Shown piece after piece: positions 51,786 through 60,102 of a DNA stretch of 64,000 nt (positions are counted from its first letter, which is position 1; every line of letters begins with the position of its first letter). Origin of the DNA: Dermatophilaceae bacterium Soc4.6 (lineage in GTDB: Bacteria > Actinomycetota > Actinomycetes > Actinomycetales > Dermatophilaceae); contig JAZGVH010000002.1 of NCBI GenBank assembly GCA_039889245.1, positions 3,038,001-3,102,000 on the forward strand. The letters run 5' to 3'. Below the pieces are notes generated by a model that was not told where the DNA came from, did no database searches, and saw only the letters and a list, made by a program, of their open reading frames with translations. A program made the position numbers and the translations under genes.

Positions 51786-52408
51786 GCGGGTCCGTCGCTG
51801 CAGGTACCCGGGAGGCAGGTGAGGGTGACCAGGGGGATCATCATGCGGATGACCCGTGGGTGCTGCTGGGGGCCTGGCTGCCCCCGGACGACGACCCCGA
51901 CCAGCCCCGGATGACGCTGTCGACGGTGACCCCCGACGGCGGCGCCGACGCGCGCACGGTGCTGCTCTCCGGGTGGGACGGGCGGGGCTTCCGGTTCAAC
52001 ACCGCGGCCAGCAGCCGCAAGGTCGCCCAGCTCGCGGAGCACCCCGACGTGGCCCTGACCCTGCTGTGGGACGGCTTCAGCCGCCAGCTCGTCATCCAGG
52101 GCCGTGCCGAGCTGCAGTCGGCGGACGAGCTCGCTGCCACCTACGCCAAGCGCAGCCCGTTCCTGCAGCAGCTCGCCCACCAGAACACGGTGGACTACGC
52201 GCAGCTGCCGCTCGAGCAGCGACGGGCACAGTTCGCCGCACTCGCGGCAGCCCATCCGGAGGGCTTCGCCCAGCCGTCGGAGTGGACGGGCTACCTCGTG
52301 CGGCCCCGCCGGCTGACCTTCTGGGTCACCGGGGTCGACACGGCGAGTCGCCGGACGGAGTTCACGCTCGTCGACGGAGCGTGGCAGCGGCAGCTGCTGC
52401 CGGGCTGA
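51782..52408 (+). CDS. Pyridoxamine 5'-phosphate oxidase-family flavoprotein
   Basis: 208 residues. FMN-contact patterns of the split-barrel fold are visible: DARTVLLSGWDGRGFRFNT, ASSRKVAQLAEHPDVALTLLW, GRAELQSADE, and FWVTG near the end. It aligns with PdxH along its length, but in a catabolic operon it may be an FMN-dependent reductase or oxidase of another substrate, so no symbol is given. ATG 51782 overlaps the creatininase stop. Last gene of the operon, convergent with the methyltransferase gene. Confidence 0.8.
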   Translation: MSGSVAAGTREAGEGDQGDHHADDPWVLLGAWLPPDDDPDQPRMTLSTVTPDGGADARTVLLSGWDGRGFRFNTAASSRKVAQLAEHPDVALTLLWDGFSRQLVIQGRAELQSADELAATYAKRSPFLQQLAHQNTVDYAQLPLEQRRAQFAALAAAHPEGFAQPSEWTGYLVRPRRLTFWVTGVDTASRRTEFTLVDGAWQRQLLPG

Positions 52409-52434
52409 CCGACTCGATCGGGATCAACGGCGAC

Positions 52435-53082
52435 TCAGGCTCGCCGAGCGACCAGCACGACGTCGATCGCGGTGCGACCGCGCTCGAGGTGCCGCTCGAC
52501 CTGGGCGCACTCCAGGACCTCGATGGCCCCGGGGTCGTCGAGCCCATCCACCGCTGCGCGCAGCTCGACCTCGGTCGTGAGGATCGCCGGGTCCTGCGGG
52601 CCACCGACCCCGCGGGTCAGGTTGTCGCGGTCGTGCGCGACGAGCAGCAGGCGGCCACCCGCGCCCAGCGAGAGCAGGGCGCTGCGTACGGCCGCGGCGG
52701 TGTCGTCGACCGCCAGCTGGAGGTAGGCCATGACGACGAGGTCGACCGGCGGGTCGGCCCGCCAGGTCGTCGCGTCGGCCTCGGTGAAGGTGACGGCGAG
52801 CCCGAGCTCCGTCGCCCTCGCCCGCCCGGCTGCGAGGGCAGACGACGAGAAGTCGACCGCCTGCGCCTCCCAGCCCCTCGACGCCAGCCACAGCGCGTTG
52901 CGGCCTTCCCCGGCCCCGACGTCTGCGGCTCGGCCGGGGGTCAGGCCGGCAGCCTGGGCCTCCACCCAGGCGTTGGGGCCGGCTGACCACAGGGGGGCGG
53001 AGCCGGTGAGGGCCGCGGCATACCGGCGCTCCCAGAAGTCACGGCTCTCGCGGGTGCGCCCGCTCATGCCCGGGGTGCTCAC
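52435..53082 (-). CDS. Class I SAM-dependent methyltransferase
   Basis: 215 residues. SAM motif ADVGAGEGRNALWLASRG (about 49-66), AVDFSS and GGRLLLVAHDRDNL are typical of small-molecule or TehB-like methyltransferases. GTG 53082 overlaps the stop of the MetF-like gene (GTGA); ATG 53067 is an alternative. The target is unknown. Coupling to a MetF-like gene hints at one-carbon metabolism. Confidence 0.85.
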   Translation of the reverse strand: MSTPGMSGRTRESRDFWERRYAAALTGSAPLWSAGPNAWVEAQAAGLTPGRAADVGAGEGRNALWLASRGWEAQAVDFSSSALAAGRARATELGLAVTFTEADATTWRADPPVDLVVMAYLQLAVDDTAAAVRSALLSLGAGGRLLLVAHDRDNLTRGVGGPQDPAILTTEVELRAAVDGLDDPGAIEVLECAQVERHLERGRTAIDVVLVARRA

Positions 53083-54104
53083 GGATGCTCCTTCAGGTGG
53101 GGGACGAGGGCTCGACCGATGGCGGCGAAGGCCTGGTTGCAGTGCTGCTCGCCGCCGGGGCCGGAGCCACCCGAGAGGTTGACGCCGACGACCCCGTCGA
53201 GGCCGAGCAGGGCCACCGCCAGCTCGAGCGCCGCAGCGACCCCCTCGGCGGCGGGGTCGCGTGCGCCGAGGATGCGGTCGAGGAAGCCGTCGGGCAGCAC
53301 GAGCGAGGTGAAGCTGCGGAGCAGGTCGGCGCTCTGGCGGTCGACCACGACAGGCACGCAGGGGATGAAGCCGAGGCCGACGCCGAGGCCGCGCGCCTCG
53401 GCGACGAAGCGGCGTACCGGCTCGATGCCGCCCGCGTGGTTGACGAAGCACAGGTGCGCGCCGGCCCGCTCCTTCTCTCGGAGCCGGGCCGCACGCCGCC
53501 CGACCGGCGGGCTGGCCGGTGACTCGCCCACCGACACCAGGTGGCCGGCGGCCGAGGCGAGGGCGGCGACCTGCGTCGAGTCGAGGTCGAAGACCGGTCT
53601 GGCGTCGGGCCTCGAGCCGGTCAGCGGGTGGTCGCCGGTCACGCAGTGCACACCGGCGACACCGACGTGCGCAAGGGCGGCGAGCTCACCCTCGAGCGCC
53701 ACGCGGTTGCGGTCGCGGCAGGTCAGGCCAGGCCACGCCGCCACCCCGGCCTGTTGGACGAGCATCGCGCGATAGGCCGGAGGCAGCTGCACGCGGCTGC
53801 GGGGTGAGTCACCGAGCAGGACCGCGTCGACGGTGCCGCGCACGACGTCTGCGCCCTGCGACAAGGACACCGCGTCGAGCGGGAGGGCGGCCAGGTCGGC
53901 GACGACGACCTGCCGTCGCGCCAGCACGGCGCGCAGACCGACGGGCGCCGGGGGAGCGGCCGGGGCCATCGGCGTGGGGCCAGCCCAGGCGACCGTGGCG
54001 CGGTCGAGGAAGACGCACGGATCGGGGTCGACCTCGCAGGCGCCGCTCTGGGCGACACCTCCGCAGGGGCCGTGAGCCATGTGCTTCGGGCAGGCGGTGA
54101 GCAA
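53079..54104 (-). CDS. Methylenetetrahydrofolate reductase-like protein with N-terminal Cys motif
   Basis: 341 residues. The body is a MetF-type TIM barrel (HCVTGDHPLTG, GAHLCFVNHAGGIEP, GLGFIPCVPVV). The N terminus LLTACPKHMAHGPCGGV is a zinc-type Cys motif normally seen in the MTHFR C-terminal/MetV family. TTG 54104 is proposed because it keeps this motif and has AGGGAG 6 nt upstream; ATG 54080 would remove the first Cys. Role in one-carbon metabolism inferred; canonical MetF may be elsewhere. Confidence 0.72.
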   Translation of the reverse strand: MLTACPKHMAHGPCGGVAQSGACEVDPDPCVFLDRATVAWAGPTPMAPAAPPAPVGLRAVLARRQVVVADLAALPLDAVSLSQGADVVRGTVDAVLLGDSPRSRVQLPPAYRAMLVQQAGVAAWPGLTCRDRNRVALEGELAALAHVGVAGVHCVTGDHPLTGSRPDARPVFDLDSTQVAALASAAGHLVSVGESPASPPVGRRAARLREKERAGAHLCFVNHAGGIEPVRRFVAEARGLGVGLGFIPCVPVVVDRQSADLLRSFTSLVLPDGFLDRILGARDPAAEGVAAALELAVALLGLDGVVGVNLSGGSGPGGEQHCNQAFAAIGRALVPHLKEHP

Positions 54105-54529
54105 CGGGGGCTCCCTGGTGGGTGCGACGGGTGGCCGCGCGGCCTCGGGTGGGGTGCCCCCCCATCGTAGGCGAGGGGTCGTGGGTGCGGCGGTGCGCGG
54201 ACCGGCGCGGACCTGAGCGGACCTGCGCCCCGCAGGGCCGCGGAGGCGGTAGTCTTGGGTGCACACGGCGTGGGTCCAGGCAGCATTGTCACCAGCAGGA
54301 CTGTCACCGACAGCCCCCGTCGTCGCACGTCCCGTCACGTCGGGCCGGAGCACCGTCCAGCGACCTGCTCCCCCGTTCTGGGGCACTCGCCCGGAAGCAG
54401 CTCCGACTGCGTCGGCCCGGCCGGCGCAACCCGCCCCTCACGGGCGGGCACTCGGTCGCCGCGGGGCACCACCACGCGGGCCCACGGGTCCGTCCCGGGG
54501 CCGGGGGCCCCGGGTACTCCAGGAGGAAC
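54105..54529. other. Intergenic region upstream of the helicase gene
   Basis: 425 bp with divergent genes on either side. I see no convincing gene. TAGTCT at about 54251 could be a -10 for the helicase, which would leave a leader of ~270 nt before AGGAGG at 54521. Confidence 0.4.
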
Positions 54530-56725
54530 ATGCCGACCACCGACCGTCGTCGATCTCAGACCGGTGGAGCCCCGACCCGGGGTGCCCAGACTCGGGGTGC
54601 ACAGAGCGGCTCGCACCTGGGCAAGGGCGCCGACCCGTCGCCGATCATCCCCATCCTGGCCCGCCGGGTGCGCGAGGTGGAGGCGAAGGCCGGGGGCGGC
54701 AAGGTCGGTCCGACGAACCGCACGAAGTTCCAGGTCATCGCCCTGCTCGTGCGCGAGCAGCGGGCCTGGATCCGCGCCAACACCGAGCTGACCATGGCGG
54801 TGCGCACCGAGCTGCTCAAGCGCCTCGACGGGGTCGCGACGATCCTTGCGCGCACCGCGGCCCGCGACACGTCCTTGATCGCGATGCTCGACGACAAGGT
54901 GGCGCCCGGCCCGGCGGCCCAGCGGATGCGCCGCGACTGGCTGCTGGAGTCCGGCGCCGAGCTGGCGCCCGAGGAGCTGGTCATCGAGACGCCGACCGTG
55001 CGCAGGGCGCCGTCGGTCTCGGTCGAGCTCGCGGCCAAGCAGGTCGTGCCACCCTCGGTGCCGGCCCGGGCCATGGCCAACCCCTTCCTCGAGCCCGACC
55101 TCGAGCGGCGCAGCACCGACGCCGAGCCCTCGGGGGTGCTCGCTGGCTGGAACCTCATGGACCCGCTCTACCGGGCCTTCGAGGAGGGCGCCGGCGGCGT
55201 CGCCGCGTCGATGGAGCTGCCGCCCGTGCCGGAGTTCGACCGCTTCTCTCCCCCCGGGCTGCACGTCATGCGCCACCAGGCGCAGCTGCTGGAGAAGGTG
55301 CGCCAGGGGCACCGCAGCTTTCTCCTGGCCGACGAGCCGGGCCTCGGCAAGACCGCGCAGGCGCTGATCGCGGCGTCGGTCGCGAACGCCTACCCGATGC
55401 TCTGCGTGGTGCCCAACGTCGTCAAGATCAACTGGGCCCGCGAGGTGCAGCGGTGGACCCCGCAGCGTCGGGCGACGATCATCCACGGTGACGGGGCGGG
55501 GGTCGACGCCTTCGCCGACGTCTTCATCGTCAACTACGCGGTGCTCGACCGGCACCTGTCGTGGCTCGGGTCGATGGGCTTCCGCGGCATGGTCGTCGAC
55601 GAGGCGCACTTCATCAAGAACCTGTCCTCCCAGCGGTCGCAGCACGTGCTCACCCTGTCGGAGCGGATCCGCGAGATGGCCCCTGGCGGCGACCCTCTGC
55701 TCATGGCCCTCACCGGCACGCCGCTGATCAACGACGTCGAGGACTTCCACGCCATCTGGCGCTTCCTCGGGTGGGTGGGCGACAAGAAGCCCACCGCCGA
55801 CCTGATCCACAAGCTCGAGGCCATCGGTCGCACACCGGCTGAGCGGGGCTTCTACCCGGAGGCCCGCAAGGCCGTCATCTCGATGGGGATCGTGCGCCGC
55901 AAGAAGGTCGACGTGGCGACCGACCTGCCCGACAAGCGGGTCGTCGACCTGCCGGTCGAGCTCGACGGCGAGGTCGGGCGCTCCATCCGTGCCGCGGAGC
56001 GAGACCTGACCAAGCGTCTCGTGACGCAGTACCGCCGGATGGTCGAGGCGACGCAGGGTGACATCTACGGGCCGCCCGACGACGAGCTGATGCGCCGCGT
56101 CGCCCTTGGCGAGCTCGAGTCGGCGAGCCCGGGCGAGCGAGGAGAGAACGTCTTCTCGATGGTGCGGCGCATCGGCCAGGGCAAGGCGACGCTGGCGGCC
56201 GACTACGCGGCCCAGCTGGCCCGCTCGGTCGGCAAGGTCGTCTTCTTCGCCAAGCACATCGACGTGATGGACAAGGCGGAGGAGATGCTGCGCGACAACG
56301 GCGTCACGACCGTCTCGATCCGCGGTGACCAGTCGACCGGGCAGCGGCAGCTGGCGATCGACGCCTTCCAGAAGGACCCTGACGTCTCGGTCATCGTCTG
56401 CTCGCTGACCGCGGCCGGCGTCGGGGTCAACCTGCACGCGGCCTCCAACGTCGTGCTCGCCGAGCTGTCGTGGACGGCGGCCGAGCAGCAGCAGGCCATC
56501 GACCGCGTGCACCGCATCGGGCAGGACGAGCCGGTCACGGCGTGGCGGATCCTCGCGGCGGGCACCATCGACTCGCGCATCGCCGAGCTCATCGACGCGA
56601 AGCAGGGGCTCGCTGCACGGGCCCTCGACGGGCACGACGTCGAGGCCGGGTCGGGCGACTCGGTGCAGCTCGACGCGCTGGTGCACCTGCTGCGGCAGGG
56701 GCTCGAAGCCGAGCAGCGGCGGTGA
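54530..56725 (+). CDS. SNF2-family DNA helicase/translocase
   Basis: 731 residues. Superfamily 2 motifs: I DEPGLGKT (268-275), II VVDEAHFIKN (DEAH at 357-360), III ALTGTPLIND, V SLTAAGVGVNLHAA, VI QAIDRVHRIGQ. The C-terminal half resembles SMARCAL1-like annealing helicases. The first ~265 residues match nothing I recognise, though RTKFQVIALLVREQRAWIRANTE looks helical. AGGAGG sits just before ATG 54530. The HpcH-type aldolase gene overlaps its stop. No nuclease or methylase of a defence system is adjacent. Confidence 0.9.
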   Translation: MPTTDRRRSQTGGAPTRGAQTRGAQSGSHLGKGADPSPIIPILARRVREVEAKAGGGKVGPTNRTKFQVIALLVREQRAWIRANTELTMAVRTELLKRLDGVATILARTAARDTSLIAMLDDKVAPGPAAQRMRRDWLLESGAELAPEELVIETPTVRRAPSVSVELAAKQVVPPSVPARAMANPFLEPDLERRSTDAEPSGVLAGWNLMDPLYRAFEEGAGGVAASMELPPVPEFDRFSPPGLHVMRHQAQLLEKVRQGHRSFLLADEPGLGKTAQALIAASVANAYPMLCVVPNVVKINWAREVQRWTPQRRATIIHGDGAGVDAFADVFIVNYAVLDRHLSWLGSMGFRGMVVDEAHFIKNLSSQRSQHVLTLSERIREMAPGGDPLLMALTGTPLINDVEDFHAIWRFLGWVGDKKPTADLIHKLEAIGRTPAERGFYPEARKAVISMGIVRRKKVDVATDLPDKRVVDLPVELDGEVGRSIRAAERDLTKRLVTQYRRMVEATQGDIYGPPDDELMRRVALGELESASPGERGENVFSMVRRIGQGKATLAADYAAQLARSVGKVVFFAKHIDVMDKAEEMLRDNGVTTVSIRGDQSTGQRQLAIDAFQKDPDVSVIVCSLTAAGVGVNLHAASNVVLAELSWTAAEQQQAIDRVHRIGQDEPVTAWRILAAGTIDSRIAELIDAKQGLAARALDGHDVEAGSGDSVQLDALVHLLRQGLEAEQRR

Positions 56726-57471
56726 CGCAGGCTCTGACCCCCGCGTATGCCGCGGGGTCGCCCTCGTTGGGTGCCTTCTGCTTCGCCGGGAGCGCAGCCG
56801 TCGCGCAGGGGCTGCTCGAGGCGGGCCTCGACTGGGTGTGCCTCGACGGTCAGCACGGGCGGTGGGACGACGCGTCGGTGCTCGCCGCGCTCGACCAGCT
56901 GCAGACACGGGCTGCTCAGGTGGTCGTGCGGGTGCGGGCGCTCGACCTCGGGCTGATCGGGCGCGCCCTCGACGCCGGAGCCGGCGGGGTCGTCGTGCCG
57001 CTGGTCGAGGACGCCGCTGAGGCGGCGAAAGCCGTTGCAGCTGTGAGGTATCCGCCGCTGGGGAGACGGAGCATGGGGCCGCTGCGGGCGGCATACGGCG
57101 AGCTGGGTGAGGTGGCGGCGGCCAACGACGGCACGTTCCTGGCCGTGATGGTCGAGACGGCGTCGGCGCTGGACGACGTCGAGGCGATCGCCGCGACCCC
57201 CGGGGTCGACGCGGTCTTCGTCGGGCCCTTCGACCTGTCGCTGGCGCTCGGCACCGACGTCGGGTCGATGCTCGCCGACGGTGGGCCCACGGCGCCGCTG
57301 CCGCGGGTGGTGGCGGCGTGCCGCGCCGCGGGGGTGCGCGCGGGTGCGTATGCGGGCGAGCCGGGTCGGGCGGCGCGGCTGCTCGAGCTGGGCTTCGACT
57401 GGGTCGCGGTGACCACCGACCTCGGCGCGGTGGCGACCGGCGTCGGGTCAGTGCTCGGTGAGCTGCGGTGA
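56722..57471 (+). CDS. HpcH/HpaI-family aldolase
   Basis: 249 residues. Matches class II pyruvate aldolases of the HpcH/HpaI/citrate lyase beta group: WVCLDGQHGRWDD, VVVRVRALDLGLIGRALDAG, VVVPLVEDAAEA, MVETASALDDVEAIAATPGV, FVGPFDLSLALG. They cleave 2-keto-3-deoxy or 4-hydroxy-2-oxo acids to pyruvate and an aldehyde. GTG 56722 overlaps the helicase stop and its own stop overlaps the acetyltransferase gene; the functional link to the helicase is unclear. Confidence 0.88.
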   Translation: MTQALTPAYAAGSPSLGAFCFAGSAAVAQGLLEAGLDWVCLDGQHGRWDDASVLAALDQLQTRAAQVVVRVRALDLGLIGRALDAGAGGVVVPLVEDAAEAAKAVAAVRYPPLGRRSMGPLRAAYGELGEVAAANDGTFLAVMVETASALDDVEAIAATPGVDAVFVGPFDLSLALGTDVGSMLADGGPTAPLPRVVAACRAAGVRAGAYAGEPGRAARLLELGFDWVAVTTDLGAVATGVGSVLGELR

Positions 57472-57965
57472 GCGTCGAGGTGCGTCGCGCGCGCACCCCC
57501 GACGTGCGCGTCATCCGGCAGCTCGTGGCGCCGATGGCGCTGAACGGGCGGATCGTGGCCAAGGACGCGGTCACCTACTACGAGACGGTGCACGAGTTCC
57601 GGGTCGCGCAGGTCGAGGGTGCCGTCGTCGGGTGCGGGGCGCTGCACGTGATGTGGGAGGACCTTGCCGAGGTGCGCACGCTGGCGGTCGACCCGGCGCA
57701 CCACGGCCTCGGGGCGGGCTCGGCGGTGCTGGCGAAGCTGCTCGACGACGCGCGGGAGCTCGGGGTGGCGCGGGTCTTCTGCCTGACCTTCGAGACGGCG
57801 TTCTTCGGCAAGCACGGGTTCGAGGTCATCGAGGGGCAGGCGGTCGAGCCGGCGGTCTACGTCGAGCTGCTGCGTTCCTACGACGAGGGCGTGGCGGAGT
57901 TCCTCGACCTGGAGCGGGTCAAGCCGAACACCCTGGGCAACACGAGGATGCTCCTCACCCTCTGA
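57468..57965 (+). CDS. Amino-acid N-acetyltransferase, short GNAT type (Rv2747/ArgA-like)
   Basis: 165 residues, a single GNAT domain: VRTLAVDPAHHGLGAGSAVL is motif A, and the C-terminal KPNTLGNTRMLLTL is the hallmark of the short N-acetylglutamate synthase group known from mycobacteria. It would acetylate glutamate or glutamine at the first step of arginine synthesis. GTG 57468 overlaps the aldolase stop. The identification rests on the C-terminal motif and length. Confidence 0.82.
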   Translation: MSVEVRRARTPDVRVIRQLVAPMALNGRIVAKDAVTYYETVHEFRVAQVEGAVVGCGALHVMWEDLAEVRTLAVDPAHHGLGAGSAVLAKLLDDARELGVARVFCLTFETAFFGKHGFEVIEGQAVEPAVYVELLRSYDEGVAEFLDLERVKPNTLGNTRMLLTL

Positions 57966-58104
57966 CCCGAGCCGGTTCGACTCGACGCAGCGTCGACGCG
58001 CTGGACGCCTGGAGGGTCTGCGCCCCGAGGAGCGCCATCGCGTCGTCTGCACCGTCCTCACCGGCGTCCCCGACGGCACCCCAGCCCTGGACGAGCGAGC
58101 GGCC

Positions 58105-58350
58105 GTGATCATAGGCAAGCGACAGGCAGACCCCCCACGGGTGCGTGGGGTGCTCAACGTCGTGGGGCTCGTCCTCGTCGTGGGGATCTTCGTGACGGCG
58201 GCCGTGCGCCACCACGCCTGGTGGTACGCCCTCGGTGCGGCCGATGGTGCTGCGTTGGCCGCCCTCGCGCACTCGGCAACGGCCTACCCGCGGCAGGTGG
58301 CCGTCGCGAGATCCGGCTCGTTCCGCACCCCCCTGCGGCCCGGCGCCTGA
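58105..58350 (+). CDS. Small membrane protein, unknown
   Basis: 81 residues with one clear (about 16-36) and one weaker hydrophobic segment (44-60) and a basic N terminus. GTG 58105 has only a weak GAGCGAG upstream. No family recognised; convergent with the DUF2461 gene. Confidence 0.45.
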   Translation: MIIGKRQADPPRVRGVLNVVGLVLVVGIFVTAAVRHHAWWYALGAADGAALAALAHSATAYPRQVAVARSGSFRTPLRPGA

Positions 58351-58369
58351 CCGGGCCTCGCGACGGCCC

Positions 58370-59041
58370 TCAGCCCCGGCCCGTCCGGGGTGCCGTGCTC
58401 GCCCCGACGTGCTCCTCGAGCCACCCGATGGTGGGCCTCACGAGACGCCACTCAGCGCGCACCTTCGCGACGACCGCGGTGGTCGACATCCAGTCGGGCA
58501 CCCCGTGGTCGTGCCAGACGATCAGGCTCTTGTGGCGCAGGAGCTCGACCCTCGGGTGCTCGGGGTCCACGCCGCGTGGGCGGCTCTTGAGCATCTCTCC
58601 ACCAATGCCCAGACCCTTGCGCCGCAACGCATCCAGCAGCTTCTCGAGGGCGATGCCGCTCGCGGGCGCGTCGACCGCCGCACGGAAGCGGGCCAGCTGG
58701 TCGGGGGTCAGGTGCATGCTGCCGCCGCCGGTGGTCAGGCCCTCGGGGCCGACCGCGACGTAGTAGCCCATCCCGTCGCTCACCTGGGCGAGCGCTCCCT
58801 GCCGGTCCTTGTAGGGCGTCTTGTCCTTGCTGAAGCGCAGGTCGCGCTGGGGCCGGAAGACCTTTATCTCTCCGAACTCGTCGGCGAGGGCGTCGGCGAG
58901 GGCGTTGACGGGCTCGCGGACCGACACGGCATACCGGTCCTTGTGCTGTTCCCACCACGCGCGCTCGTTGTGGTGCACGAGCTCGTCGTAGAAGTCGACG
59001 GCGTCGACGGGGATGCCGGTGAACTCCGGTGGCGCGCTCAT
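58370..59041 (-). CDS. DUF2461 family protein (TIGR02453)
   Basis: 223 residues. Conserved blocks FYDELVHHNERAWWEQHKDRY, EFGEIKVFRPQRDLRFSKDK, TPYKD and YYVAVGPEGL match DUF2461. Function unknown. The ATG is preceded by TAGGAT with a 6-nt gap, suggesting a leaderless transcript. Confidence 0.9.
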   Translation of the reverse strand: MSAPPEFTGIPVDAVDFYDELVHHNERAWWEQHKDRYAVSVREPVNALADALADEFGEIKVFRPQRDLRFSKDKTPYKDRQGALAQVSDGMGYYVAVGPEGLTTGGGSMHLTPDQLARFRAAVDAPASGIALEKLLDALRRKGLGIGGEMLKSRPRGVDPEHPRVELLRHKSLIVWHDHGVPDWMSTTAVVAKVRAEWRLVRPTIGWLEEHVGASTAPRTGRG

Positions 59042-59047
59042 CCGGCG

Positions 59048-59053
59048 ATCCTA
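59048..59053 (-). promoter_or_regulatory. -10 element TAGGAT of the DUF2461 gene
   Basis: TAGGAT on the minus strand ends 6 nt before the ATG at 59041; leaderless spacing. Confidence 0.55.
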
Positions 59054-59111
59054 GGCGGGGGTCCTTTCCGTGACCCGGCCGACTCGCACCCGACTCTGAG
59101 CCGACCCGGCG

Positions 59112-60101
59112 TCAGCGGGTGGCGGAGTAGATGCGGCGGACGACGTCCTCGATGTCGGGCTCCTCGATCGACAGGTCGCGCACCTCGGCTCGGGTGCTGA
59201 CCGCCGCGAGCAGAGCCGCAGCCGTGGTGGTCTCGGCGTCGAAGGCGAGGCGCTGGCGCAGGCCGCCACCCTCGCTGCCGAGGTGCTCGATGCCCCCCTG
59301 CCCGGGCAGGCCGACGAGGTCAGGCCCGGGCTGCGCGAGGTCGACGACGAGGATGCGTCGGGCGCCGACGGTGCGGGCGAGCCCCGGCAGCGAGCCGTCG
59401 TAGGCCAGGCGTCCGTGGTCGACCACGAGCACCCGGTCGCAGAGCCGCTCGACGTCGCCCATGTCGTGAGTGGTCAGCAGCAGTGTCGTGCCCTCCGACG
59501 CGCGCTCGGCCACGAGGAACTCGCGCAGCCGCTGCTTCGACACCACGTCGAGCCCGATGGTCGGCTCGTCGAGGACCAGCAGCTCGGGCCGGTGCAGCAG
59601 GGCCGCGGCGATCTCGGCCCGCATCCGCTGGCCGAGGGAGAGCTGACGCACGGGGGTGTCGAGGGTGTCGCCCATCTCGAGCTGCTCGACCAGCGTGGTC
59701 GTGCGGGTCCGAGCCTCCCCGGCCGGCAGCTGGTGGATCGCGGCGAGGATCGCGAACGACTCGTGCAGGGGCAGGTCCCACCACAGCTGTGAGCGCTGGC
59801 CGAAGACCACGCCGATGCGGCGGGCCAGGTCCCGTCGCTGGCCGACGGGGTCGAGCCCGCACGTGCGCACGGCCCCCGACGTGGGGACGAGGATGCCTGC
59901 GAGCATCTTGATCGTCGTCGACTTGCCGGCGCCGTTCGCCCCGATGTAACCGACCGCCTCGCCGGGCCGGACGGTGAAGCTGAGGTCGTCGACCGCGACG
60001 ACGTCGGTGACGGTGCGCCGCAGCAGCGGGCCGGACCTCCTCCGGAAGGAGCGGGTCAGGCCCACGACCTCGACGGCCGCCGGGCTGGTGGGGTCGCTCA
60101 T
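59112..60101 (-). CDS. ABC-2 type transporter ATP-binding protein
   Basis: 329 residues. Walker A GANGAGKST, Q-loop VFGQRSQLWWDLPL, signature LSLGQ, Walker B LLVLDEPTIGLD and H-loop TTHDMGD. The FGQRSQLWWDL stretch is typical of the COG4586 exporters that pair with COG4587 and COG3694 permeases, both present upstream. ATG 60101 has AGGAGG before it and lies right after the permease stop. A ~100-residue C-terminal regulatory region follows the ATPase core. Confidence 0.93.
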   Translation of the reverse strand: MSDPTSPAAVEVVGLTRSFRRRSGPLLRRTVTDVVAVDDLSFTVRPGEAVGYIGANGAGKSTTIKMLAGILVPTSGAVRTCGLDPVGQRRDLARRIGVVFGQRSQLWWDLPLHESFAILAAIHQLPAGEARTRTTTLVEQLEMGDTLDTPVRQLSLGQRMRAEIAAALLHRPELLVLDEPTIGLDVVSKQRLREFLVAERASEGTTLLLTTHDMGDVERLCDRVLVVDHGRLAYDGSLPGLARTVGARRILVVDLAQPGPDLVGLPGQGGIEHLGSEGGGLRQRLAFDAETTTAAALLAAVSTRAEVRDLSIEEPDIEDVVRRIYSATR

Positions 60102-60102
60102 C

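Noticed and set aside
54530-56725. SNF2 helicase as part of a defence island
   Set aside because: No restriction, nuclease, methylase or transposase gene adjoins it; the neighbours are metabolic.
54335-57574. A 1,079-codon open frame opposite the helicase and aldolase genes
   Set aside because: Antisense shadow; the product is Arg/Pro/His-rich with no domain, and the plus-strand genes have full motifs.
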